Shown one piece after another: positions 47,188 through 59,144 of a stretch of DNA of 64,000 bases (position 1 is the stretch's first letter; each line of letters starts with the position of its first letter). Where the stretch lies: positions 26,931,319 to 26,995,318 of the forward strand of contig NC_089236.1 in the NCBI RefSeq assembly GCF_963924675.1. The letters run 5' to 3'. The DNA is from Phocoena phocoena. Its lineage: Eukaryota > Chordata > Mammalia > Artiodactyla > Phocoenidae. The notes beneath the pieces are model-generated. The model saw only the letters and a program-made list of their open reading frames with translations, was not told the DNA's origin and ran no database searches. The translations under genes were made by a program, and so were the position numbers.

Positions 47188-48078
47188 TTTTTATTGAAGT
47201 ATAGTTCATTTACAATGTTGTGTTAATTTCAAGTGCACAACAAAGTGATTTATTTATATACACACACATCTATATCCACTCTTTTAGATTATTTTCCATT
47301 ATAGGTTATTATAAGACATTGAGTATAATTCCCTGTTATACAGTAGGTCCTTGTTATTTACCTATTTTATGTAGTGTGTATATGTTAATCCCAGGCTCTT
47401 AATTTATCTCTCACACCCCTCCCCCACTATCCCCTTTGGTAACCATAAGTTTGTTTTCTATGTCTGAGTCTAGTTTTGCGGCTTTTTTTGTTTGTTTTTT
47501 TCCTACTTCAACCAAGTATTCTTTATTCCCTGTGGACTAGACATCTCATTTTAACTTCCATATTTTTCTTCTGTTATCTTCATTCTAGAATCATTTAATG
47601 TCATACAAGATATCCTTTATATGTACTTTCCTTTCAATTGTTAAGCAAACCCACCATTTTTGTCACTGTTCCCAGAAGATTCATTTGCAAGTTTGTTCTT
47701 TCACTTCCAAGGAAATATGAATCATACCATGAAGTATTGTCACTGACATTTTAATCTTGACTATTGGAGAAGCTGATCTTTTCCTCTTAGATTTTTTCCC
47801 CCATGGGTTCTGGGTTCTTCTTCAATCTTCCAGTTAATTCTCCAATCAATTTGCAGTGGAAAATCATTGCTGTTTTAGAAGTAAGTTCATTTGTATCAAT
47901 TTTTTTAGAGTCCACGTATAAACAATATATGAAATTTGTTTTTCTCTGTCTGACTTACTTCACTCAGTATGATGATCTCTATGTCCATCCATGTTGCTGC
48001 AAATGACATCATTTCATTCTTTTTATGGCTGAGTAATATTCCATTTTGTATATATACAACATCTTCTTTATCCATTCA
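47188..48078 (-). mobile_element. 5'-truncated L1, interrupted by a retrocopy
   Basis: L1 3' UTR and ORF2 end in antisense ('gaagtatagttcatttacaa', 'ccctgttatacagtaggtcc', 'tgtccatccatgttgctgca', 'gctgagtaatattccatttt'). Duplication TTAAGATACA(G/A)CA at 47175-47187 and 48079-48091. About 0.38 kb of non-L1 sequence is inserted at about 47486-47866. Confidence 0.9.
47486..47866 (-). pseudogene. Processed retrocopy fragment of an unidentified mRNA
   Basis: On the minus strand this is ~380 bp of non-L1 sequence ending AATAAA (47522-47527), about 20 nt, then an A-rich run (the T-run at 47483-47501). That is the hallmark of a polyadenylated, retroposed transcript. Likely target duplications TTGCGGCTTT (47476-47485) and TTGCTGTTTT (47867-47876) are both L1 sequence. 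No long frame remains: it is mostly 3' UTR or decayed coding sequence. I do not recognise the parent gene. Confidence 0.6.
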
Positions 48079-48192
48079 TTAAGATACAACACTTTTAATT
48101 AGCATAAAGATAAACACATTCCCTGACTTCCTTTAAATGTCTATTTTAATTAAGAAAGCAAAATACTTTATTAAATGTATACCAGGTAACAG

Positions 48193-48193
<1 letters not shown>

Positions 48194-48248
<55 letters not shown>
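48194..48248. repeat. (AT)n microsatellite
   Basis: About 27 AT units at the SINE tail and target-site junction. Probably highly variable. Confidence 0.95.
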
Positions 48249-48251
<3 letters not shown>

Positions 48252-48558
48252 TAAAGATGTTGGGGGCAGGAGTTTATTAATTAATTAATTTATTTTTGCT
48301 GTGTTGCATCTTCATTTCTGTGCAAGGGCTTTCTCTAGTTGTGGCAAGCGGGGGCCACTCTTCATCGCAGTGCGTGGGCTTCTCACTATGGCGGCCTCTC
48401 TTGTTGCAGAGCACAGGCTCCAGACACACAGGCTCAGTAGTTGTGGCTCATGGGCCTCGTTGCTCCACGGCATGTGGGATCCTCCCAGACCAGGGCTCGA
48501 ACCTGTGTTCCCTGCATTAGCAGGCAGATTCTCAACCACTACGCCACCAGGGAAACCC
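48201..48558 (-). mobile_element. Long-form CHR-type SINE with (AT)n tail
   Basis: On the left is the tail (about 24 further AT units, TTTTTA, then TTAATTAATTAATTTATTTT), followed by the long CHR body ending in the head complement. Duplication CAGCAATATAT at 48190-48200 and 48559-48569. The (AT)n therefore belongs to the insertion. Confidence 0.92.
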
Positions 48559-48569
48559 CAGCAATATAT

Positions 48570-49868
48570 TAATTTTTTTCTGGAGAACCAAAAATAAATG
48601 AGACACAGTCCTTTAATTGCCCTTCTAAGGACAAGAGGAAGAATTTTGTATCTAAAAATTTTAGGATTAGTCATAAAAGTGTGTAGGATATTTTGACTGT
48701 GATGTTGGATTCAAATATCAGCTAAGGAAAAATTGAATTTGGGAAATAAGAAAGGAACCAGAGTGATTCTACACTTGGAATTGAGAACCATATGAGACTT
48801 CTTTATAAAATTTCAGGTTGGGTTCTAAATACTTTTCTCAAAGTGATACATAGGTGGAAGCTACGGATCTTTCAGGATGATCCTTGGTCTTTACTGTGTA
48901 TTTTTGACTTGTTGAACATGCCTTTAATTTAATATGTTCTCAGTTCTTTGAGTTCCCCTAGGCAAAATAATATTGTAAGTCTTTTAAAATAAAAGTTTTA
49001 CAAGGAATTGTATCAACTACTGTGAAAGACCAAATCTCAGAGCACAAATTTTGTGTTAACTGCCATTGCAAAGAAAAATTTTACTAAAAATATAAGGCTC
49101 TCTCCATATGAGACTATTTGTCCTGCCCACTAGGCAAAATTAATTCTCCTTTGAATTCTTCTCTTTCCTATTTTAAATACTATTTATTTAGCATTTGATT
49201 AGTAAACACATTTATTTATTTTACTTAACAGCTTCCTTATATGTGTACTTTATGTGACAGTTGTTGTTTATGTTTATTGCCCTAAACTGAAGTCACTAGA
49301 AGGACTCAAATATCTGTCAAATTAGTAAATATAATTTGGATGCAGAGTAAAGTCAGTTGAGATTCCATTTGGTAAGGATTATCTAAGTTAAGAAAGGTTT
49401 TGACCACTGATTTGAAAGCAATATTTTTGTAGAAAACCATTGTGACACAGAGATTCAGACAAAAAAAGACAAATAAATATGTGTATGTGTGTGCCTGTCC
49501 GTGTGTATATTTAAAACCAAATGGATACTGTGAGTCCTGTTTCTAAACACTTAAAGTATAATAAAAACAGGTTTAGGAGATGATGTACAGCACTTTGGCA
49601 CAGGCAAAATTAAACACATTACTGGAATATGTTAGTGGTGAAAACTGCTTTTTTGATTTCCACGTTGATGGGTGCTGGCAGGAAATTCTGGGAAATTTCT
49701 CATAATAGTCTCTTTCTGTCTTTTTTGTTGACAAACATGTTTTCAAACAAACGTGGTATAGCATTACATTGTAGTAATGACTATCTTCATTGGTGTCATA
49801 CACAATAGCACATGTACTAGTAAAGAAAGAGTTTTGAATTCATTTAATTAACTAATGAGATACATTAA
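48570..49868. other. No gene or repeat recognised
   Basis: 1.3 kb of unique-looking AT-rich sequence. The 76-codon minus-strand frame near 49573-49803 is featureless. Confidence 0.5.
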
Positions 49869-50379
49869 ATTCAACAACCTGCTCAAATGGAAATTAAACA
49901 GGCTGATTATTCATTTACATATATTTGTAATATATAGAGAGAATAAAAAACCTTTACTCTGAGTTATTAATTCTCTTTTGGAAATTGAGCAAGATTAAAT
50001 AAGTTAGAATTTGTAATGTTTCAATCTGGATTCATTTTCAAGTTTTCATGAAAAAATAGTTTCTCATAGAAATTTTGTTTAAAGTATCCAGTTCCAGTAT
50101 TTGAACATGTTTAGATTCAACAATCTGCTCAAAATGGAAATTAAGCAGACTGACTATTCATTTACATATATTTGTAATATATAGAGAAAATAGAAAATCT
50201 TTGCTTTGATTTATTAATTCTCTTTTGGAAATTGAGCAAGATTAAATGTTAGAATTTATGATGTTTCAATCTGGATTTATTATCATTTTTAAGTTTTCAT
50301 GAAAAAAAAAGCTTTTCATACAAGTTTTGTTTAAATTATTTTGTTTAAATTACCCAGTCCCAGTATCTGAACAAGTTAA
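49869..50379. repeat. 246-bp tandem duplication
   Basis: Copy 1 (49869-50114) and copy 2 (50115-50379) share long blocks: 'catttacatatatttgtaat', 'ttattaattctcttttggaa', 'gaaattgagcaagattaaat', 'gatgtttcaatctggatt' and 'agttttcatgaaaaaa'. By eye they are well over 80% identical. Copy 2 has a small extra ATTTTGTTTAA duplication. No known transposon ends are seen. Confidence 0.92.
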
Positions 50380-50384
50380 ATTTT

Positions 50385-50530
50385 GGATCTCTTTTTCCTA
50401 ATCTGTAAAATGAGGATAATAATAGTCACTACTGCATAGGCTGTTGTGTATATTAAATTAAATGTAAAATAAGTACATCAATATACAGCATATAGCAATA
50501 CTCAATAGTTGCTAATATTTGCTATTGTTA
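50385..50530 (+). repeat. MIR SINE, 3' half
   Basis: 'cctaatctgtaaaatgagga', 'taataatagtcactactgca' and 'tactcaatagttgctaat' match the MIR 3' half. Confidence 0.85.
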
Positions 50531-50799
50531 TCATCATAATCATCGATAGTTGCTAGTAATTTATATAATTAGAATAAGTTCCATAGGGTCACTATAGAAA
50601 GACTTTATTGTTATTATTTATGATTGATCAAATATTTAAAGGCAATAAATTAAAATAAATGGTTGGCTTTTTCCCCACTCATTGGACTGGAATTCCTTCT
50701 GTTTAGGCTGTCAAATAGACAGCTACAAAATAGCTAACAAGTGCTGTAAAAAGAATGCTACTCTGACAGCACACAATAGGAATACCTAAACTGAACTGG

Positions 50800-51117
50800 C
50801 AAGTTTGGAGATATTTCTCAAACAAAATGAAATATGTGCTGAGTTCCAAAGGATAAGTAAAACATATTCAGGAGGAGTTAGAGATCGAGGGAAATCCAGG
50901 TAAAGGAAGCACTATGTGTAATGGTATGAAGATTTAAGAGGGTTCCCACATTGGGGAATTTTAAGTACAATAGTTCAGTAGCACTGGAGGTTATGGGGCA
51001 TAAGTAAGTAGAAAAACAGGTGAGAAAGAAAACTGAATGAAAAATGTTAATTATATAGAACACTGTATGTGTATAAAGGTATTTGAAATTTATCCTATAG
51101 GCAAAAAGGAATCAACC
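50800..51117 (-). repeat. LINE2 fragment, minus strand
   Basis: Read in plus it follows the L2 antisense: 'ccaaaggataagtaaaacat', 'agaaaaacaggtgagaaaga', then 'tttgaaatttatcctatagg', which corresponds to the complement of 'ccta(c/t)aggataaa'. Diverged. Confidence 0.5.
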
Positions 51118-52091
51118 CAGGTATTTTTGTTGGATATATAGCTTTTAAATTGTTCACATATAATTTACGTGCATAATTTCTTTAGTGTTCAGTTTGATGT
51201 GTTTTTACAATTGGTAATTCACATGTAACAATTGCTCCAATTAAGATGCAGAACACATCTATCTTCAAACAAAATTCCCTCACATCCCTTTAAATAAATG
51301 CTCCTTCCCACCTCTGATTTCATTGTTACATGTTACGTTTCCTTGTTTTTGTTCTGTATATAAATAGAATCATAGAGATTGTATTCTTTTGTACTTGGGT
51401 TCTTTTGTGTAATAAAATATTTTACAAATTTATACATGTTGAATATATCATTATTTTATTCTAATTTATTTTTAATAAGTATTCTACCATATGAATATAT
51501 TTCAATGTATTTATCCATACTTTTATTGATGGATATTTATGGGAGTTGTTTCCAGATTAAGACAATTATGCCCAAGGCTGTGATGAACGTTACCTATAAA
51601 CTTTTTGTGTGTGTGTGTGTGAACATATGTTAAATACCTCAAAGTGGAATTGTTTCATCATTGTGTGGAAACATGCATAATTTTAATGGAAATACCAAAC
51701 AGTTTTCTGAAGTTATTGTGCCATTTATGCAATGAAACTCTCAACAGTGTATGAGATCCAGTTGCATCAATCTTGTCAGCGTTGTGAGCTTTCTTGATAT
51801 TAAACATTCTAGCAGGTGACAAATGATGTTTTATTGGGGTTTCAATTTGTATTTCTTTAATGACTAACGCTATTGTACTTTTCATATATATATTGAACAT
51901 TCATGTATCTTCTTTTTCAATTATTTTCAACTAATTTGTCTGTTTTTGAACTGAGTTCTCTATTACTGCATTGTAGAAGTTCTTTATAAATACTGGATGC
52001 ACCATTCTTTCAGTTTGTGGCTTTTCAGTTTATTTTCTTAATGGTGTATTTTATGATCTGAAATTATTAGTTTTGATAAGGTCAATTGACC

Positions 52092-52123
52092 ATGTGTGTG
52101 TGTTTGTGTTTGTGTGTGTGTGT
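52092..52123. repeat. (GT)n microsatellite, interrupted
   Basis: GT units broken by TTT, within the dead L1. Confidence 0.9.
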
Positions 52124-52322
52124 TCTAAGAAATAATTTATCACAATCGTGAAGATAATCTGTTTTCTTCTAGATTGTGTGTCTCTAGTTTTCATGTTCAA
52201 GTCTATACCATTTCAAATCAATTTTCCTTTATAGATTAAGGAAGGGGCTGAGATTATTTTTCTTTCATTTCTATTTTTTAGCATAAATATCCAATTGTTT
52301 TAACATTTGTTAAACATGCTAA

Positions 52323-52324
<2 letters not shown>

Positions 52325-52371
<47 letters not shown>
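52325..52371. repeat. (CA)n microsatellite
   Basis: About 23 uninterrupted CA units inside the L1, likely polymorphic. Confidence 0.97.
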
Positions 52372-52373
<2 letters not shown>

Positions 52374-52588
52374 CCTTCCTTTTTCCCTTTAAATTGACTT
52401 TGTACTTTTCTGTAAAAAAAGAAAAATCAAGTGATAATATATGTGTGGATTGAGACTCCCTATTCTGTTCCATTGATCCATGTGTTTATCCTTAGACCAA
52501 TACAACACTGTTTGATGTAGTTTCACAGTATGTCTTGAAATCAGGAAATATAAATCATCCAACTCTGTGCTTGTGCTTTGTTAAAAAT

Positions 52589-52679
52589 TTTATTCATTTA
52601 TTTATTTATTTTTGGCTGTATGGTGCTGCATGTGGGATCTTAGTACTCCGACCAAGGATCAAACCCATGCCCCGGTCCA
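52589..52679 (-). mobile_element. Short CHR-type SINE, 5'-truncated
   Basis: (TTTA)n tail, 'tttttggctgtatggtgctg', 'gggatcttagtactccgacc' and box-B complement 'ggatcaaacccatgcc', but the head is missing. Approximate duplications GTGCTTTGTTAAAAAT and GTGTTTTTGTTTTTAAAT flank it. Confidence 0.8.
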
Positions 52680-53651
52680 GTGTTTTTGTTTTTAAATGTC
52701 AGATTCCTTTAGATCCTTTGTATTTATATATTGACATTAGAATGAGCTTACAAATTTTCTTTTTAAAGGTCTGCTGGAATTTTGGTTGTGATTGTATTGA
52801 ATCTATACATCAATTTAGGGAGAATGTATATTCAAAAATATCAAGTACTACAATCCATGAACATGGTATATTTCTCCTTGTACTCATGTCTTCTTTAATT
52901 TCTCTTCAAAATGGTTTGTAGTTTTCAGCATAGAGATATTGCACATTTTCATTAAATGTATTCTTAATTATTTTATGTAATTTGGTGCTATAGTAAGTGC
53001 TATTATGTTAATTTTCTTAGATTGTTTATAGATTGCATACAGAAATAAAATCAATTTTATTCTAATCTTTTATTCTGCATTTTCCCAATTTCATTTCTTA
53101 TAGCTAATAGCTATTTTGCATACTCCAAATGATTTTCAAATATATAACTACTGTTTTATTTTTTTCTCTTTAATCTTTACACTTTAAAGCATTTGTTATT
53201 GCATCTGTTAGGATTTTTCAGGACAATGTTGAATAGAAGAGATGAGCACCTACCAGACATCCTTGTCTTCTTTATTTGATTTAAGTGCAAAATGCTTGAT
53301 GTTTGCCATTAATTGAGACATTGGCTGTAGATTTTTATAGATGTCCTTTTTCTCATATTGAGAAAGTCTCTTCTAACTCTAGATACTGAGATTTAAAAAG
53401 AACATTTATCATAAATAGCTGTTGATTTTTTCAAATTTTTTTCTCTGTATGTATTTTAATTATCATTATATTTTTAATGTGATAAATTATAATGATTAAA
53501 GATGTTAAACCAACATTACATTTCTGGATTAACTCTAATTGGTCATGATATACTACGTTTTTTGCATATTGTTGGATTCAATGTGCCAACTTTTGTCAAG
53601 AATTGTGCATCTATGTTCATAAAGTTCATTTTTCTCTGATTTTTTGTGTGT

Positions 53652-53728
53652 AATGTCTTTAATATCAAAGTTATGCTGTACCAATGTCTTTAATATCAAT
53701 GTCTTTAATATCAAAGTTATGCTGTACC
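53652..53728. repeat. 31+15+31-bp tandem repeat in L1
   Basis: A 31-bp unit (AATGTCTTTAATATC then AAAGTTATGCTGTACC) occurs identically at 53652-53682 and 53698-53728, with an extra copy of its first 15 bp between them (53683-53697). Confidence 0.95.
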
Positions 53729-54815
53729 AATCTAGTTTGAAATTAGTCCCTTCTCTCTATCTTTGTAAAAGACTTGTTTATGATTTGTTTTATTTCTTTT
53801 AAATATGACTGATGAAATTCACTTATACTTCTGGTCCTCAATTTTTCTGTTTGGAAAGGTATTTGAATATGAACTCAGTTTCTTTGATACGTATATTTGG
53901 GTGTTTATTTCTACTTATACCAATTTGACAAATTGTTTGTTTGTTTTTTTTTTTTTTGAAGAACTTTCTCCATTTTATTTAAGTTGTCTCACTTACTGGC
54001 ATATTGTTTCCCTTAATATTCCCTAATTATTGTCTGTCTGTGGAATTTATACTAACGTCCTCTATTTCATCCCTGACATTCATAGCTTTTGCTTTCTCAC
54101 TCTATTTTATTTTTTTCCTTTATACACCTTGCTAAAACTTTATGAGAATAATTCACTTTATTCAAAGGGTAAATTTTTGACAATGTGATTTTTCTATATT
54201 TGATCTATTTCCTATGTCATTGATTTTCACCCATTTTTAAAATTTCTAACTTCTACTTAATTTTATTTTAATTTGCTCTCTTTTTCTAATTTCTTAAAGA
54301 GGAAACTTAGATAATTAATTTTATATTTTTTAAATATAGGCCTAAAATTCCCTCTAAGAGCTTCTTTAATTACTTCTCAAATTTCTATGTGTTTTCACTA
54401 AAATTTAATTTATTTTATAACATACATTAGAATTTATTTGATTTTTGTATTATTTAGAGGGATGTTGTTTAACTTCCAAATATTTAGGGATTTTTAAGAT
54501 GTCTTACTGCTTTTGATTTCTAATTTAATCTTGCTATTGTTACAGAACACATTTTGTAAGATTTGAATTTTAAGAATTTGTTTAGAATTGTTTTGTGGAT
54601 AAATATACAATCTGTCTTGGAGAATGTTCCATGTACCCAGGAAAATAATGCTTATTCTACAGTTATTAGATGCAATGTTTTGTAAATATCAATTTTATCA
54701 AGTTGGTGGATAGTGTTTCATTCTTCCTATCAATTACTGATGAAAATTGTTGCATCTCCAAGTATGATTTTGTATTTATCTCCTTTGCCTTTAGTTCTAT
54801 ATTTTGCCTCCTCCA

Positions 54816-56034
54816 CTATAAGGAATGAAGCAATTGGGACTAGATTATGAACAACTAACTTGCATGCAAATTTACAAGGATTTCATAGGAAATTTCTTAG
54901 ACCAACTATTCTTGGAATTTATAAATTCTAAGGGTCACACCAATTTCAAAATCATACAAAACAAGATCATTCCTATTCAGGGAAATGAAGTTACATTATT
55001 CACCAGATGTAAGAAATAGAATGAAACTTAACATATTATATGTAAAGTCTGAAAAGAAAATGACTAAACTTCAATATCAATAACATAAAGAAAAAATCCT
55101 TAAAAATTGTGGAAAATACAAAAATTATTAATTTTTGTATAACCAATGACTGTGAAAATCTCCCATGTTCTGAATGGGTTGGGTGAATGATTTGGAGAAA
55201 TTAAAATCAATAAGGTATCAATTTCCCAGAAAATAAAATTTATTTTATTGTGTTCAAATTAATGTTTGTCTTGAAATTTACATGGACATACCTACAAACT
55301 TAATAGTTTCCCAGCTTAATACCTCACTGTTTTCAAAATATGTAGGCCTCACAAGTAATTTCTAATGGATTCATTGTGCTATATAGATTAGTCAGTTAAT
55401 CTTTTCACTCGTTTTACGTTTGTACTTTAAAAGGCCAACATATCTGTAAAGAGCAGAAGCTTGCTATATTTTATCATTCTCATATAAATTGATCAATCTA
55501 TACATGTACAAACACCACTAGGTGTTTTACTTAATGGCTATCTAAGTGTAAAGAGATAATTAGAACAGCTATGAATGCCATGTCTATTTTCTGCTTGGGG
55601 GTGGAGGGTGGTTGCTTGTCAATGAGATTGTGCTCAATCCTCTGTATTATAGAAACATAAGCCTCTGTATTTGGAACCTTCTGTAAGAAAAATTCAGATA
55701 GTCAAATTTTCAAAATAGCAAAGAGTTAGCATTTTAATCACTGGTGGTTGTCCTTGTGCATTAAAAAGGATACATTTTTAAAATATGAGACTTTTTCCTA
55801 AGCTCTGAAACAGAAATATGAACATGATTTTAACCTCACTTTATAGTCAAGGGGATAACAATAATCTTCAAAGTTTGCCCATTACTCTAAGTATTATATA
55901 GAAGCTTATGTTAGTGATGTTGTACACCATCCAAAAGAAATAGTAATTGCATCAATTGTCCTTGGAAAACAACCCTGATGACAGTTTACTTTTGGGTCAC
56001 TTGCTGTTAATTGTATAACTGATTATTCAATGAA
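54816..56034. other. No gene or repeat recognised
   Basis: 1.2 kb of AT-rich sequence. Probably old, but no landmark identified. Confidence 0.5.
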
Positions 56035-56335
56035 CATAACACTTACAAAGCAACTACAGTGTGTCATTTAATTGTCAGTGTATTAGGGCTTCAAAGATTT
56101 TATATCAGTCTCTCTCCTCAAGAAGCTTGCTTTCTGTTAAAGATGAATGAAAAGCCTGTGTTAGCCAACCCTGTCCACCCAAACCCAGCAATGCTGCAAG
56201 GTGGGGTTTTATACTCCTATTACGTAGGAGAAAATTAGGACTCGGAAATGTTAAATAATTTAGCATACACCAAACAGTGGTGAATGTAAGAACTAAATTC
56301 AAACTCAGTTCTGACTTTCAAACTTGTGTTCTTTC
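56035..56335 (-). repeat. MIR-like SINE, minus strand
   Basis: 'tactcctattacgtaggaga', 'aaattaggactcggaaatgt', 'ccaaacagtggtgaatgtaa' and 'ttcaaactcagttctgact' follow reverse MIR order. Diverged. Confidence 0.55.
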
Positions 56336-56509
56336 AGTACTTCCATGCCTCCAAGGGCTTTGATTGACAGTGAACATCTTCACTTCTTCCCAGTCTTCTC
56401 CCCTGGGGAAGACAAATCCTGTGAGGATGGCTGCTTATCTCTGCACTCTTGACCTTCTGAGGCAGCCAGTGATGCCTCCTTTGCTGTGAGAGTAGCCAAT
56501 TTCAACAAA

Positions 56510-56645
56510 TCGCAGATCTTCAGGATTGGGGAGGTCCTTACCAGTTGTCTAACCAAGCCCCTACATGTGCAGTTTAGGCACTCAAGCTTAGCAAAGGCGA
56601 CTTCACAGTCAGACCAGACTGCTGTTGGCAGAACCAGGAATGGAG
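56510..56645 (+). repeat. Possible ancient MIR/L3-class repeat
   Basis: 'gtctaaccaagcccctacat', 'gcagtttaggcactcaagct' and 'ttggcagaaccaggaatg' recall an old mammalian repeat with a 'fold-like' MIR core. Weak. Confidence 0.3.
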
Positions 56646-57588
56646 TGAACATATTCTCTAGACTCGCAGGAGCGTGTCCTTTCCATCAGGCATTCTTCCT
56701 CGGATGTATTCTCTACGCTCTTCCATTTCCTAGTTCTTTAATATTGCTTAGTCTTCATTTAAAAAATACAGGCTTCAATAGAGATGCCATCAGTCAGTTA
56801 GATGACTACACCTTTCCCTATGAATGATATAATAGCAGAGTAAGTATATTCTTCTGCCTTTTAATCCTTGTTTATATGTTATTTGATGCTTCTAAAAGAT
56901 GATTTTGGTTAACAAGTTCAGTGTTCAGTGTGTTCCCTGTGATTAAGCTAGTTTGCACACGTAGACTGGAATGAGTTAGTCCATACAGAGCTAAAGCGAT
57001 GTAGGCCTATGCTTCTAGGGCAATCTAGACTGTTTCAGTTCCATTTTTAGCACTGTTGCCACTTGGCTCATTATAAGAACAGCCTGGAGAATGTGTTCAG
57101 TTTTTACATAATTTGGAGTGGTTTTTTTTTGTTATGAAATAGTTTTGCTTCCACAAATTCTTACTGTGATTTTTAAAAAAAAGCTATTTCTAAGTATTTT
57201 TATTGGCTCTCAGTTTTACTAACATCTCAATCACAATAGCAAATAAAAGAGACCAATGCTTCTGTATACATTACTAAAAAATTTATCCTTCCACTGATAA
57301 ATTAAAAAAAAAAAAAAAGCAGCTCTTTCTTCTAGGTTGACAAGCTCCAGGTCCAGTCACATGGGAGCCAAGATTTGGTACCTGGACCCAGGTTGGATTT
57401 AAGGCTTCACTTCTTCCTTTGGTCAGATGTCTCTTTGCAACAACCTACAGGAGGTATATTTTCAACCATGTGGATTAATCAGAGATCAGCTTGTTAATAC
57501 CCAGGCATGTCCCTTTTGACATAGAGGAAATATACATAGGGAATGGTGAGGGACAGAGAATATGACAAGTGCACACAAAGAACATCTT
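56646..57588. other. No gene or repeat recognised
   Basis: Unique-looking. A poly-A run (57303-57318) is not attached to a recognisable element. The two opposed frames near 56380-56827 are not credible exons by eye. Confidence 0.45.
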
Positions 57589-57598
57589 GAGATACCAG

Positions 57599-57819
57599 TT
57601 TTTTTTTTTATTTTTGTTTTTGTTTTTGCAGTACGCGGGCCTTTCACTGTTGTGGCCTCTCCCATTGCGGAGCACAGGCTCTGGACGCGCAGGCTCAGCG
57701 GCCATGGCTCACGGGCCTAGATGCTCCATGGCATGTGGGATCTTCCCGGACCGGGGCACGAACCCATGTCCCCTGCATCGGCAGGCGGACTCTCAACCAC
57801 TGCGCCACCAGGGAAGCCC
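57599..57819 (-). mobile_element. CHR-2-like SINE, minus strand
   Basis: T-rich tail with G interruptions, then the full body. Perfect 10-bp duplication GAGATACCAG at 57589-57598 and 57820-57829. Confidence 0.96.
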
Positions 57820-57829
57820 GAGATACCAG

Positions 57830-58681
57830 GTTTTGTATAGTCTGGACCCTACCTTGATCATCAGTCAGTAAGAATGCATATGATTTGTATATGTGCATGC
57901 ATTTTCGGATTTATTTGACACTGACTCCCTCTGATTTCACATTGAATACATTTAATATGTCATCATTTTATCACCTTTTATAAGACGATGCTTTCACTGT
58001 CACTATTTTGGAAGAGTGTTGGTAAATAATGTCTGATCTCAAACAGATTTTGTGATCATAGTCACATAGACTGTAAGTCATAGTCCCCATTCTGTTGTAT
58101 TTTTCAGAGTATTTTCAAAGGCTTTTATACATATTGACTAGCTAAGCATTTCTAAATACTTCAATAGGGAGACCGAGTTATATTTATCAATTTAGTTTGG
58201 ATACTATCTGCTAGAAATGTAAGTAATTTAGCGCACTTGATAAGTAATTTAGTACACTTGGTATAGTTTCTAAAAGATTATTCTGAGTGAAGATTACACT
58301 ATTCATTAAGATTCTTGGAGTTATATTTCATATAAAAACAAACACTGAAAAAGATGGAAGCTAACGTTATACATTCTTCCAACCTCATCAGAGCTATTGA
58401 ACCCATGAAAATGTGGGAGACTAATCTCTTTTATTGTTATGTTAATACAAAATATTTGCATCTTTGGCATTCTTAATAGCATTACATGTGTAGATTTTTT
58501 TTAAAAATTGCCCTTCAGTGTATGAGCAAGAACTAGTAGTATTTATTACCTTTGCACTGTCAGTGCAACTTTATGGCCCTGTGAACTGTCTCTGTATTTA
58601 ACAACTGTAGAACTTTTCTTGTATTTCCTAAGAAGTAATGTGCTCCTAAAAACTGAACTAAGATTTTAAAAACCTGGACAC
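57830..58681. other. No gene recognised; small tandem repeat
   Basis: Unique AT-rich sequence with a 21-bp tandem duplication (TAAGTAATTTAG(C/T)(G/A)CACTTG) at 58220-58240 and 58241-58261. Confidence 0.55.
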
Positions 58682-58862
58682 TCATTTAAGATCTGCCACT
58701 TACCAGTCAAGTAAACCTTAAAAATTTTACCTTTATGAGGCTCACATTTCCATCTGTAAATTGGGACAAGAAATACTTGTCCCGGCTTCCTTCCTAGGGT
58801 CGAAGAAGCAAATGAAAGTAATATATGAAAGTATTTTAAAGTTGTAAAGTCCTTTGCAGAAA
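58682..58862 (+). repeat. MIR SINE
   Basis: 'ctgccacttaccagtcaagt', 'cacatttccatctgtaaatt' and 'gtaaagtcctttgcaga' in MIR order. Confidence 0.7.
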
Positions 58863-59144
58863 CAAAATGTAATTATTTGAAGTTATTAAGTTGTACTTTG
58901 AAAAATGGTTTCACTTCTGTTATTGACATCACATACCATACATCAAAAGTGGTCAGCCAAGATACACTTCTGAATATAATATTTTAGCCCATCCACTCTC
59001 ATAATCACGTGTTCTTCAATAAATTATGCATCCACATTTTCCAGTGTATAGATTCCAAGTGTGTCATGCCATCCTCCAAGGCTAGAATGTGGAGAGTCAG
59101 GGTTTAGGCCCCAGAGAGGTGATCACTTGTATTAGAAGGCGATT

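Larger units (their letters stand above)
51127..54815 (-). mobile_element. Long degraded L1 (L1M type), ORF2 antisense
   Basis: About 3.7 kb follows L1 from its 3' side into the ORF2 5' half in antisense: 'ttgtttccagattaagacaa', 'ctattctgttccattgatcc', 'tttggttgtgattgtattga', 'tgttgaatagaagagatgag', 'tttaacttccaaatatttag', 'ttttatcaagttggtggata'. It is interrupted by a SINE (52589) and (CA)n/(GT)n runs. Stops and indels throughout, so no functional reverse transcriptase. Confidence 0.85.

Noticed and set aside
51127..54815. Possible intact reverse transcriptase gene
   Set aside because: The L1 is antisense, full of stops and indels, and interrupted by a SINE and microsatellites. No frame of meaningful length remains.
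56380..56827. Overlapping frames of 90 and 113 codons on opposite strands as possible exons
   Set aside because: No convincing splice sites or recognisable protein, and part of the interval looks like an ancient repeat.
57599..57819. tRNA-like sequence in the SINE heads
   Set aside because: The heads derive from a tRNA but have lost the cloverleaf and carry SINE bodies, so they are not tRNA genes. The same holds for all 18 CHR-type copies.
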